From assembly GCA_033764445.1 (NCBI GenBank), contig JANRIZ010000006.1:1-42591 (forward strand): a stretch of 42,591 bases of DNA, written 5' to 3'. The notes under the pieces are model-generated. The model saw only the letters and a list, made by a program, of their open reading frames with translations. It had not been told where the DNA came from and did no database searches. Origin of the DNA: JANRIZ01 sp033764445. Lineage in GTDB: Bacteria; Verrucomicrobiota; Verrucomicrobiia; JAWXBN01. Below, piece after piece: positions 1-7,123 of this stretch. Position numbers and translations under genes: made by a program. Position 1 is the first letter of the stretch; every line of letters starts with the position of its first letter.

Positions 1-32
1 GATGGTTCGGGATGCACACGGATCAAACACGG
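1..32. repeat. Dispersed inverted-repeat copy A
   Basis: Bases 1-32 are the reverse complement of 4503-4534, with one mismatch (base 15 against 4520). The unit also contains a short internal repetition of the type cacggat(c/g). Such short repeats built on an ACGGAT core are usually scattered through a genome. This copy lies at the window edge, so its full length cannot be judged. The two copies bracket the menG-hisF-hisI-trpE-trpG block. Confidence 0.75.
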
Positions 33-382
33 ATGATTTCATAGGTTCCCATTTTCATGGGACGTTATCCCAGGCTTCACATCCATCGGCCCGTTGGGCC
101 TCGCAGAGCGGAGGCGGGGGCGCCTCCTGATGCACGCGGGGGCGCGTGCGCTCCCCGGGCGGTTCAGAAAGAATCCCCTTTTGTGTGTTTTGCGCCTTGA
201 AGTTTACCCCGGATTGATCGGGGCGGCCAACATGCGGCGGCCCGCTGAAGGCAGAAAAACAGGCATGAGACTTATTGGACTTGAGGCCAATGATCCGTGT
301 GAATGCGTATTTGATTCCGAACCCTCCGGATTCGTCGGAAAAAACCCTTGGACGGGAGGAGAAGAGCTGTTTAAGTGCCCGG
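33..382. other. Non-coding leader before menG/ubiE
   Basis: No convincing gene is seen in this 350-base stretch. It holds a GC hairpin at 110-127 (7-bp stem ggaggcg/cgcctcc, four-base loop) with no T-run after it, so it is not a typical terminator. An open frame continuous with menG runs from a TTG at 275, with an ATG at 290, but the extra residues are not family-like. A GGAGGA-like Shine-Dalgarno motif lies at 355-360, about 22 bases before the chosen ATG at 383, which is further than usual. Confidence 0.5.
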
Positions 383-1084
383 ATGCCCGAGGGAAAAAAA
401 GTGGAGGCCATGTTTTCGCGCATTTTTGGAGGGTACGATTTTCTGAATCATTTCCTCAGTTGCGGGACCGACGTGTATTGGCGCTGGCTGCTCGCCCGCC
501 GGGTGGTCCGTCTGCCCCACCGGCGCGTGCTCGATCTGGCCACCGGGACCGGGGATCTGGCGGTGGCCCTTTACCGGCGCAAACGGTTTGAGGGGATTGT
601 TTTTGGTGTGGATTTCTGCCGACCCATGCTGCGGGTGGCCCAGTCCAAACATCTCCCCGTCAACATCCAGGCCGATGCGCTGAAACTGCCCTTTGCCGAC
701 GGGGTGTTTGATGTGGTGACCATCGCCTTTGGGCTGAGGAACCTGGAGTCATTGGAGCGCGGTTTGCGTGAGATGCTCCGTGTCGTGCGTCCGGGAGGAC
801 GGGTCCTGATTCTGGAGTTTTCGCAGCCGTGGCTGCCCCTGCGTCCGTTTTACTTTTTTTATCTGCAAATGGTGCTGCCCACGGTGGCCGGCCTTTTGTC
901 GGGTCAGCGCGAGGCCTACGAATATCTGGGGCAGACCATCCGTGATTTTCCCGACCAGGACAGATTGCGGCGCAAAATGCGGGAGGCGGGTTTTGTCGGG
1001 TGTGCTTTTGAGAACCTGACCGGCGGCATTGTCTGCATCCATGAGGGCATCAAAAAGCCGTTGGATCCGTCCGAAAAACAGTGA
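383..1084 (+). CDS. ubiE: Demethylmenaquinone/ubiquinone C-methyltransferase (MenG/UbiE)
   Basis: This is a SAM-dependent class I methyltransferase of the UbiE/MenG family, which methylates the quinone ring late in menaquinone or ubiquinone synthesis. The start matches the family: FSRIFGGYDFLNHFLS corresponds to the conserved YD-xx-N segment. The SAM-binding motif I is LDLATGTGDLAVAL. The family signature VTIAFGLRNLESLERGL and the post-motif VVRPGGRVLILEFSQP follow. The length, 233 residues, is normal for the family. The ATG at 383 is chosen because it places about ten residues before the conserved start. An ATG at 290 or a TTG at 275 would add a non-conserved tail. The quinone type cannot be told from sequence; menaquinone is the better guess for the suggested lineage. 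Confidence 0.9.
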   Translation: MPEGKKVEAMFSRIFGGYDFLNHFLSCGTDVYWRWLLARRVVRLPHRRVLDLATGTGDLAVALYRRKRFEGIVFGVDFCRPMLRVAQSKHLPVNIQADALKLPFADGVFDVVTIAFGLRNLESLERGLREMLRVVRPGGRVLILEFSQPWLPLRPFYFFYLQMVLPTVAGLLSGQREAYEYLGQTIRDFPDQDRLRRKMREAGFVGCAFENLTGGIVCIHEGIKKPLDPSEKQ

Positions 1085-1164
1085 GCACGGAGGGTGTGGG
1101 CCTGGCGGAAACCGGACCGCCGGTTGTCCGGTGAAGGACGGCGGGCGGCCTCAAAAAAATTCCT

Positions 1165-1187
1165 CGCCACGAAGTGCATTCTATATC
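1165..1187 (+). promoter_or_regulatory. Possible hisF promoter, near-leaderless
   Basis: TATATC at 1182-1187 resembles a -10 box and ends 14 bases before the hisF ATG at 1202, so the transcript would have a leader of only about seven bases. No good -35 box and no Shine-Dalgarno motif are visible. The 117-base gap after menG also contains an accgga/tccggt inverted repeat. This is a weak call. Confidence 0.3.
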
Positions 1188-1201
1188 ACTGTCTGGTCCG
1201 C

Positions 1202-1960
1202 ATGTTAGCCAAACGAATCATCCCCTGTCTGGACGTGGCCGAGGGCCGTGTCGTGAAGGGAGTCAAATTTCTGGAGCTCAAGGATGCCGGCGACCCCGTG
1301 GAGGCCGCCCTGGAGTATGACCGGCAGGGGGCCGATGAACTTGTTTTTCTGGACATCCGTGCCAGCCACGAGAACCGCGGGACCCTGGTGGGGCTGGTCG
1401 AAAGGACCGCCGACCAGGTGTTTATCCCGCTGACCGTTGGCGGGGGCATTCGGACGGCCGAGGATGTGCGGGTGATGCTCAAGGCCGGGGCGGACAAGGT
1501 ATCGGTCAATACCGCCGCCCTGAAGGACCCGGAGCTGCTCCGGGCCGGATCGGAGATTTTTGGCAGCCAGTGCATAGTGCTGGCCATAGACGCCAAGCGG
1601 GCCGGACCCGGACGCTGGGAGGTGTACACCCATGGGGGGCGCAACGCCACCGGGATCGACGCCCTTGAATGGGCCGTGCGTGGTGTCAGCCTCGGGGCGG
1701 GGGAGATCCTGCTCACGAGCATGGACGCCGACGGGACGCGGAAGGGGTATGATCTGGAGCTGACCCGGGCCGTGAGCGAGGCCGTGAATGTGCCCGTCAT
1801 CGCCAGTGGCGGGGCCGGAACCCTTGGGCACATGCATGAGGTTTTGACCACCGGCAAGGCCGATGCCGTGCTGGCGGCGAGCATTTTTCATTATGCCGAC
1901 CACACCGTCGGGGATGTGAAGGAATTTTTAAGTTCCAAAGGCCTGCCGATTCGGCTTTGA
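1202..1960 (+). CDS. hisF: Imidazole glycerol phosphate synthase, cyclase subunit HisF
   Basis: HisF is the (beta/alpha)8-barrel synthase subunit of IGP synthase. With the glutaminase HisH it turns PRFAR plus ammonia into IGP and AICAR. The opening MLAKRIIPCLDV supplies catalytic Asp11, and VLAIDAKR supplies Asp130; both fall at the exact family positions. The phosphate-binding segments TVGGGI and ASGGAG are present. The length, 252 residues, is canonical. The start at 1202 removes 36 non-conserved residues of the open frame. No Shine-Dalgarno sequence is visible. hisI follows after 29 bases. HisH, its obligate partner, is not in the window. Confidence 0.96.
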   Translation: MLAKRIIPCLDVAEGRVVKGVKFLELKDAGDPVEAALEYDRQGADELVFLDIRASHENRGTLVGLVERTADQVFIPLTVGGGIRTAEDVRVMLKAGADKVSVNTAALKDPELLRAGSEIFGSQCIVLAIDAKRAGPGRWEVYTHGGRNATGIDALEWAVRGVSLGAGEILLTSMDADGTRKGYDLELTRAVSEAVNVPVIASGGAGTLGHMHEVLTTGKADAVLAASIFHYADHTVGDVKEFLSSKGLPIRL

Positions 1961-1989
1961 TCTGGGGAACACCTCAACACGGAAAGAAT

Positions 1990-2394
1990 ATGCCCGAGCA
2001 GGTCAATCGCGATTTTTTGAACCGGATCAAATTCAACGGTGACGGACTTGTGCCGGCCATCATTCAGGATGCCGCCACCAAGCGTGTGCTGATGATGGCG
2101 TGGATGAATGCCGACTCGATTGTGGCCACCCTTGAAACCGGCAAGACCAATTTCTGGAGCCGTTCCCGGAAGAAGTACTGGATCAAGGGGGAGACCAGCG
2201 GCCACACCCAGGTGGTCCGACGGTTTCACATTGATTGTGATGGCGACACACTCCTGTTTGAGGTGGAGCAGTCCGGTGGTGCGTGCCATACCGGATTCAT
2301 GTCCTGCTTTTACCAGGAGATCGGCTCCCGGGGGGAGATCAAACCCGTCACCGAACTGCGTGTCTTTGATCCCGACCAGGCCTACGCGTCCTAG
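1990..2394 (+). CDS. hisI: Phosphoribosyl-AMP cyclohydrolase (HisI)
   Basis: HisI opens the purine ring of phosphoribosyl-AMP, the third step of histidine synthesis. Family features are the segment WMNADSI near residue 38, FWSRSRKKYWIKGETSG, and the metal site DCDGDTLLF (Asp82, Cys83, Asp84) with Cys99 and Cys106 in ACHTGFMSC. At 134 residues it is a stand-alone cyclohydrolase without the HisE pyrophosphatase domain. The ATG at 1990 has GGAAAG directly upstream. An earlier TTG overlapping the hisF stop is unlikely. It sits between hisF and trpE, twelve bases before the trpE ATG. Confidence 0.95.
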   Translation: MPEQVNRDFLNRIKFNGDGLVPAIIQDAATKRVLMMAWMNADSIVATLETGKTNFWSRSRKKYWIKGETSGHTQVVRRFHIDCDGDTLLFEVEQSGGACHTGFMSCFYQEIGSRGEIKPVTELRVFDPDQAYAS

Positions 2395-2406
2395 GTGGAA
2401 AGCCCC

Positions 2407-3948
2407 ATGATCACCCCCACACTCCCCGAATTCATCGAGTTGGCCCGAGAGGGGAACCTCATTCCCGTGTACGAGGAGGTTGTCGCCGATGCCGAGACCC
2501 CTGTTTCCGCCTACCTGAAGATTGCGGAGGAGGGCGGGATCAGTTTTTTGCTGGAATCCGCCGAAAGCGCCGAAAAATTCGGACGTTATTCGTTTATCGG
2601 CTGCAATCCCGGACTCCTGTTTGAGATGCGGGGACGCACCGTGCGCATCACGGAAAACGGGGCGGTGCGCGCATATGAGACCGAGTCCGACCCCCTGCGG
2701 GAACTCCAGGCCATGATGTCCGTCTACCGGGTTGTCAAGCGTCCGGGTCTTCCCATTTTCACCGGTGGGGCCGTCGGGTATCTGTCCTACGAAAGCGTGC
2801 GGTATTTTGAGCCCGGCGTGCCCCGGGCGCGGAAGGACGACCTGCAGGTGCCCGACGCCTTTTTTGCCGTGACCGACACCCTGTTGATTTTCGACCATGC
2901 CGCACGGACCATCAAGATACTGGCCAATGCCCACGTGACCGATTCCGCCGGGTCCGCCCATGGGGAGGCCGTGCGGAAAATCCGGGACCTGCGCCGGAAA
3001 CTCATGAAGTCCGCCCGGTCCGCCATCGTCCCTCTGGACGAGCCATCCGCTCCCGGCCCCGAGCCCGGGGTGAACATGACCTGTGGGGAGTATTGCCGGA
3101 TGACCGCCGACATGCAGGAGTTCATCAAGGCCGGGGACATTTTCCAGGTCGTCCCCTCGCAGCGTTTTGAGGTTCCCTTTGATGGCAGACCCATTGACCT
3201 GTACCGGGCCCTGCGGCACATCAATCCCTCGCCCTACATGTTTTGCCTGAACCTCCCGCAATTTGCCGTTGTCGGGGCGTCCCCGGAGGTGCATGTGCGT
3301 TGCGAGGAGGGGGCCGTTGCCATCCGACCCATTGCCGGGACCCGGCGCCGCGGGCAGACCCCCGGGGAGGATGCCGCCCTGGAGAAGGAACTGTTGTCGG
3401 ACCCCAAGGAACGGGCCGAACATGTGATGCTCGTGGACCTCGCCCGCAACGACATCGGGCGTGTGTGTGATTTTCACAGCGTCCGGGTGACCGATTTCAT
3501 GACCGTGGAGCGATATTCCCACGTGATGCACATCGTCAGCCACGTGACCGGGACACTGCGGAAGGGGACGGATGCGTACGATGTGATGCGGGCCACCTTT
3601 CCCGCCGGGACCGTCACCGGAGCGCCCAAGATCCGGGCCATGCAGATCATTGCCCAGGAGGAGCCCACGTGCCGGGGCACGTATGCCGGGGTTGTCGGGT
3701 ATTTCGGATTTGGCGGCAACCTGGATTCCTGCATCGCCATCCGGACCGTACTGCTCAAGGACGGCCGGGCCCATGTGCAGGCCGGGGGGGGACTCGTGGC
3801 GGATTCCACTCCGATGGGTGAATATGAGGAAAGCCGGAACAAGGCCCGGGCCGCACTGCGGGCGTTGGAACTGGCCCGGACATTTGAAAGCCAGCCATCC
3901 GCAACCGCCGGGGAGACGGACAGAGACGAGCCATGCAAAAGATCCTGA
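2407..3948 (+). CDS. trpE: Anthranilate synthase component I (TrpE)
   Basis: TrpE converts chorismate to anthranilate, using ammonia delivered by TrpG, as the first committed step of tryptophan synthesis. The N-terminal half holds the FLLESAE segment, matching the LLES motif linked to tryptophan feedback binding. The chorismate-binding C-terminal half has PSPYMF, GASPE, IAGTRRRG, a DPKERAEHVMLVDLARND block, GTVTGAPK and the ending QAGGGLVADS. The length, 513 residues, is normal. The ATG at 2407 has AGGTGG upstream at 2393-2398; a GTG at 2395 is an alternative. The gene overlaps trpG by 16 bases, so the two subunits are probably translationally coupled. No leader peptide or attenuator is visible in the 12-base gap to hisI. 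Confidence 0.96.
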   Translation: MITPTLPEFIELAREGNLIPVYEEVVADAETPVSAYLKIAEEGGISFLLESAESAEKFGRYSFIGCNPGLLFEMRGRTVRITENGAVRAYETESDPLRELQAMMSVYRVVKRPGLPIFTGGAVGYLSYESVRYFEPGVPRARKDDLQVPDAFFAVTDTLLIFDHAARTIKILANAHVTDSAGSAHGEAVRKIRDLRRKLMKSARSAIVPLDEPSAPGPEPGVNMTCGEYCRMTADMQEFIKAGDIFQVVPSQRFEVPFDGRPIDLYRALRHINPSPYMFCLNLPQFAVVGASPEVHVRCEEGAVAIRPIAGTRRRGQTPGEDAALEKELLSDPKERAEHVMLVDLARNDIGRVCDFHSVRVTDFMTVERYSHVMHIVSHVTGTLRKGTDAYDVMRATFPAGTVTGAPKIRAMQIIAQEEPTCRGTYAGVVGYFGFGGNLDSCIAIRTVLLKDGRAHVQAGGGLVADSTPMGEYEESRNKARAALRALELARTFESQPSATAGETDRDEPCKRS

Positions 3949-4502
3949 TCATCGACAACTACGATTCCTTCACCTTCAACCTCGTGCAATATTTTGGCGA
4001 GCTGGGGGCGGACCCCGTGGTGTTTCGGAACGACCGGGTGAGCCTTGGGCAGATTGCCGAGGAGCGGCCGGACAAGATCGTGGTGTCCCCCGGTCCGTGC
4101 ACGCCGCGGGAGGCCGGGATTTCCAACGAGGTGATCCTGGAATTTGGTCCGAACAAACCGTTGCTGGGCGTGTGCCTGGGGCATCAGTGCATCGGCCATG
4201 TGTTTGGGGGGGAGGTGGTGCGGGCCCCGCGTCTGATGCATGGAAAGACCTCGCCCATATTGCACGGGGGCAAAAGTGTCTTTGGGGACGTGCCCAGTCC
4301 GTTTGAGGCGACGCGGTATCATTCACTGATCGTCCGGCGCGAGACCCTGCCCGAGAGCCTGGAAATCACCGCCGAAACCGCCGAGGGGGAGATCATGGGT
4401 TTGCAGCACCGGCACCATCCCATTCACGGGGTGCAGTTTCATCCCGAATCGATCCTGACCGTTGAAGGCCGGTCCCTGATCCGGAATTTTCTGAGGATGT
4501 AG
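3933..4502 (+). CDS. trpG: Anthranilate synthase glutamine amidotransferase (TrpG/PabA)
   Basis: This is a class I glutamine amidotransferase subunit that releases ammonia from glutamine for TrpE. The nucleophile Cys81 lies in LLGVCLGHQ, and the catalytic His170 and Glu172 lie in GVQFHPES. The N-terminus IDNYDSFTFNL and the SPGP oxyanion segment are typical. It is 189 residues long, a complete domain. In many bacteria one such protein serves both TrpE and PabB, so a dual role in folate synthesis is possible. The start overlaps the trpE end by 16 bases. Later trp genes are not in the window. Confidence 0.95.
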   Translation: MQKILIIDNYDSFTFNLVQYFGELGADPVVFRNDRVSLGQIAEERPDKIVVSPGPCTPREAGISNEVILEFGPNKPLLGVCLGHQCIGHVFGGEVVRAPRLMHGKTSPILHGGKSVFGDVPSPFEATRYHSLIVRRETLPESLEITAETAEGEIMGLQHRHHPIHGVQFHPESILTVEGRSLIRNFLRM

Positions 4503-4534
4503 CCGTGTTTGATCCGTGTACATCCCGAACCATC
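4503..4534. repeat. Dispersed inverted-repeat copy B
   Basis: This 32-base segment is the reverse complement of 1-32, with one mismatch at 4520. It begins immediately after the trpG stop codon and contains two copies of a tccgtg/ccgtgt core. It may act as a transcript-end structure or be a remnant of a small non-autonomous element; neither is shown by the sequence. Confidence 0.75.
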
Positions 4535-4543
4535 CGGGACAAG

Positions 4544-4586
4544 TCCGTGGCTTCCACATTCGGTCGATCGGTGGCAGAGCCACGGA
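4544..4586. repeat. Hairpin-forming palindrome after trpG
   Basis: tccgtggct at 4544-4552 pairs with agccacgga at 4578-4586, and ccac at 4554-4557 pairs with gtgg at 4571-4574. The stem uses the same ccgtg/cacgg core as the neighbouring 32-base repeat, so both probably belong to one repeat family. There is no T-run on either side. It lies between convergent genes, so it could slow polymerase from either direction. Confidence 0.5.
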
Positions 4587-4678
4587 TGAAACACTGATTT
4601 GTCACTGGCACGAGACATTCCCCTCGGTGCATTTTGCGGCCCATGGCCGTTGGGCGATGCCTCCGCCGGGACCAGGGA

Positions 4679-7069
4679 TCAGGTCCCCTTGGCGGCGTTT
4701 TGGGTGTGTTCCTCCAGGCAACGGTCGATCTGTTTGACCAGATCCTCCGGGGAGTAGGGTTTGCTGACGATCAGGTCCACCTTCTGTTTTTTGAGTTCCG
4801 TCTCCACAAAGCGGTCGATGAACCCGCTGAGCACGACCAACACCCCCTTGTAGGGGAGGGAGCGGATGCGTTTGACCAGACTGTTGCCCGTGAGGACAGG
4901 CATGTTCAGATCCGTGACCAGCACATCAAAATCCGCGTAGGCATTCTGCATGATCTGCCAGGCCTCCTCGCCATTGGAGGCGCGGTGGATGGAAAAGCCC
5001 ATGAGCTCGAAGTAGGAGATGAAGGAGCGGGCGACAAACTCGTCGTCCTCGACCAGGAGCAGTTTTTTGGTCGGGCCCGGAGGGCCGTCCTGGGCTTTGA
5101 GCAGGCCGGAATCCGAGGGGGCTCCCGAGGAGGAGGGCAGGGAGCGTGGGGATTCCTCCGGAACCACAATGGAGACCGTGGTGCCGAACCCCGGTTTGGT
5201 GGTCATTTCGATGCCCCCGCCCATGGCCTCGACAATCTGCCAGACGATGGACAGACCCAGGCCCGAGCTTTTGCGGGAGCCCTTGGTGGTGAAAAAGGGC
5301 TCGAAGATGCGGCCCTGAACATCCGGGGGGATGCCCAGACCGTTGTCGGTGACCGAGAGGCGCTGATAGCGCATGTGGGGGGAGGCCTTGGCGCGGATGG
5401 CCTCGTTGAGGGAGTCGAAGGGCACCTCCGCAATGGAGATGCGGATTTCCGGGGCCCAGTTGCCGGGCGGATCGTGACTGAGTTTTTCGATGAGCGTATC
5501 CTGGGCGTTGAGGATGAGGTTCATGACCACCTGGTGGAGATCTGTCCGGTTCCAATTGAGCGGCGGGAGGTCCTCCTGACAGGCCGTGAGGATGGAGATG
5601 TTTTTATTGACCGTGTGTTTGAGGATGGTGACCGTGTTCTGGGTGACCTCGGAGAGCAGGATGGGTTCCTTGACCTCCTTGGAATTCATGCTGAAGCGGA
5701 GGACCCGTTTGGTGAGTTCGCGGGCCTCGTTGATGGCCACAAAGACCGGTTCGAGATTTTTCTGGATGACCCGGTCCTCCGGGTAGAGCTCTGCGATGAC
5801 GGAGATCTGCATGAGCATGGGCATGAGCAGATTGTTGAACTCGTGGGAGACCCCCGCCGCGAGCTGACCCAGACCGCGGAGGTTGCGGCTTTGCATGAGC
5901 TCGAGCTCGTTGAGTTTCCGCTGGGAGGTGTCGATTCCGACAAAGACCGCCGCGTTTCCATTGTCGTATTTCTGGGCGATGATGAGGTAATTGCAGAAGT
6001 TTTCGCCCAGCGGCATGGGGATTTCGATGGAATCCTGCACCTGGGAGGATTTGAAGAAACGTTCCGCAAAACGTCCGAATTCCGGGGTCAGTTCCCCGAC
6101 GGGCATGCCCACCAGATTTTCGGTGCGGTGGCTGAGGGACTGGAGGAGCAGCCGGTTGCAGCCCAGATAGCGGAGGTCCGAGCTGACCCAGGAGACCATG
6201 CCCGGGAAGGCGTCGAGGACCGCCTTGAACTGTTCATTGGTCAGCCGCATTTCCTCCTCGAGCATTTTGCGGAGGGTGATGTCGTGCTGGACGCTGATGA
6301 ACCCGATCAGTTCATCATCATCATCACGGATCGGCTGCAATTCGAAGGTCATCCAAAAGGGGCTGCCCGCCTTGTTGCGGCAGTAGAATTCGGACTTGAG
6401 CGTGTTGCCGTTGTTGATGGCATCCTGAAGCCTGTCCACCTGATCGAGGTGGATGCCCAGGCCCTCCATGAGCACCTGGAGGGATTTGCCGACCACCTCA
6501 GTGAAACCGTAGAGGGAGATGAGGTTGAAGCCCTCGTTGACCCATTCGATGATGCCCTCCTTGGAGATGAGAAAGACGCCGCTGTCGGTCAGCCGCACGA
6601 CCATGGAAAGTTTGCGCAGTTCCAGAAACAGCAGTTCCATCTGTTTCTGATCCTTTTTGAGGGTGGCCTCCGTGGCCTTGAGCCGTTTTTCCTGCTCGTG
6701 TTTGGAGAGCGCCATCTGGATGGTCGCGCGGAGCTGACGTTCCTGGAAGGGTTTGATGATGCAGCCGTACCCGTCGAAACCCGAGATCCGTTCCAGGGTG
6801 GCGTCATCGGCGTTGCCCGTGATGTAGACGGAGGGAATGTCGTATTTTTCGTGGATGATCCGGGCCGCCTCGATGCCGTCCATTTTTCCATCCAGACGGA
6901 TGTCCATGAGGACCAGGTCCGGACGGTGGTCCTTGACGGCGGAGATCGCCTCCTCTCCGTTGCTGGCCACATGGCAGGTTTCGTAACCGAAGTTGTGGAT
7001 GGTGGTGCGGATGTCCTCGGCAACAATCAACTGATCCTCGACCACCAGAACCTGTAAAGGCTTATTCAT
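4679..7069 (-). CDS. Hybrid histidine kinase, REC-PAS-PAS-HisKA-HATPase-REC
   Basis: This is a soluble 796-residue signalling protein. An N-terminal receiver (1-120) has acidic Asp12, phospho-acceptor Asp56 in LVLMDIR, and Lys106. Two PAS domains follow (about 150-270 and 275-385), the first ending in the PAC-like QHDITLRK. The dimerisation domain has His409 in AAGVSHEFNN. The ATPase domain has the N box MNLILNAQ, the G1 box DNGLGI near 575, FFTTK and GLGLSIV. A second receiver (668-785) has Asp720 in LVTDLNMP and Lys770. There are no membrane helices, so it should act in the cytoplasm. It lies 54 bases downstream of the giant sensor on the same strand. The first receiver may take phosphate from that sensor and control this kinase; this is inference. 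No DNA-binding output is attached. Confidence 0.93.
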   Translation of the reverse strand: MNKPLQVLVVEDQLIVAEDIRTTIHNFGYETCHVASNGEEAISAVKDHRPDLVLMDIRLDGKMDGIEAARIIHEKYDIPSVYITGNADDATLERISGFDGYGCIIKPFQERQLRATIQMALSKHEQEKRLKATEATLKKDQKQMELLFLELRKLSMVVRLTDSGVFLISKEGIIEWVNEGFNLISLYGFTEVVGKSLQVLMEGLGIHLDQVDRLQDAINNGNTLKSEFYCRNKAGSPFWMTFELQPIRDDDDELIGFISVQHDITLRKMLEEEMRLTNEQFKAVLDAFPGMVSWVSSDLRYLGCNRLLLQSLSHRTENLVGMPVGELTPEFGRFAERFFKSSQVQDSIEIPMPLGENFCNYLIIAQKYDNGNAAVFVGIDTSQRKLNELELMQSRNLRGLGQLAAGVSHEFNNLLMPMLMQISVIAELYPEDRVIQKNLEPVFVAINEARELTKRVLRFSMNSKEVKEPILLSEVTQNTVTILKHTVNKNISILTACQEDLPPLNWNRTDLHQVVMNLILNAQDTLIEKLSHDPPGNWAPEIRISIAEVPFDSLNEAIRAKASPHMRYQRLSVTDNGLGIPPDVQGRIFEPFFTTKGSRKSSGLGLSIVWQIVEAMGGGIEMTTKPGFGTTVSIVVPEESPRSLPSSSGAPSDSGLLKAQDGPPGPTKKLLLVEDDEFVARSFISYFELMGFSIHRASNGEEAWQIMQNAYADFDVLVTDLNMPVLTGNSLVKRIRSLPYKGVLVVLSGFIDRFVETELKKQKVDLIVSKPYSPEDLVKQIDRCLEEHTQNAAKGT

Positions 7070-7123
7070 TCCTGTGAATCATGATCATCCATTGGAATCC
7101 CTTGGCAAGAAAAAAGAGTGGAG

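Noticed and set aside
55..591. Open frames on both strands near the window start
   Set aside because: They have no recognisable domain, overlap menG in other frames and cross the hairpin and repeat region.
1891..3774. 627-codon minus-strand open frame opposite trpE and hisI
   Set aside because: Opposes clear conserved genes and has no family features.
4634..7057. 807-codon plus-strand open frame opposite the hybrid kinase
   Set aside because: It is a shadow of the real kinase on the other strand, has no recognisable domain, and is rich in Asp/Glu/Gly/His as expected from GC-rich antisense codons.
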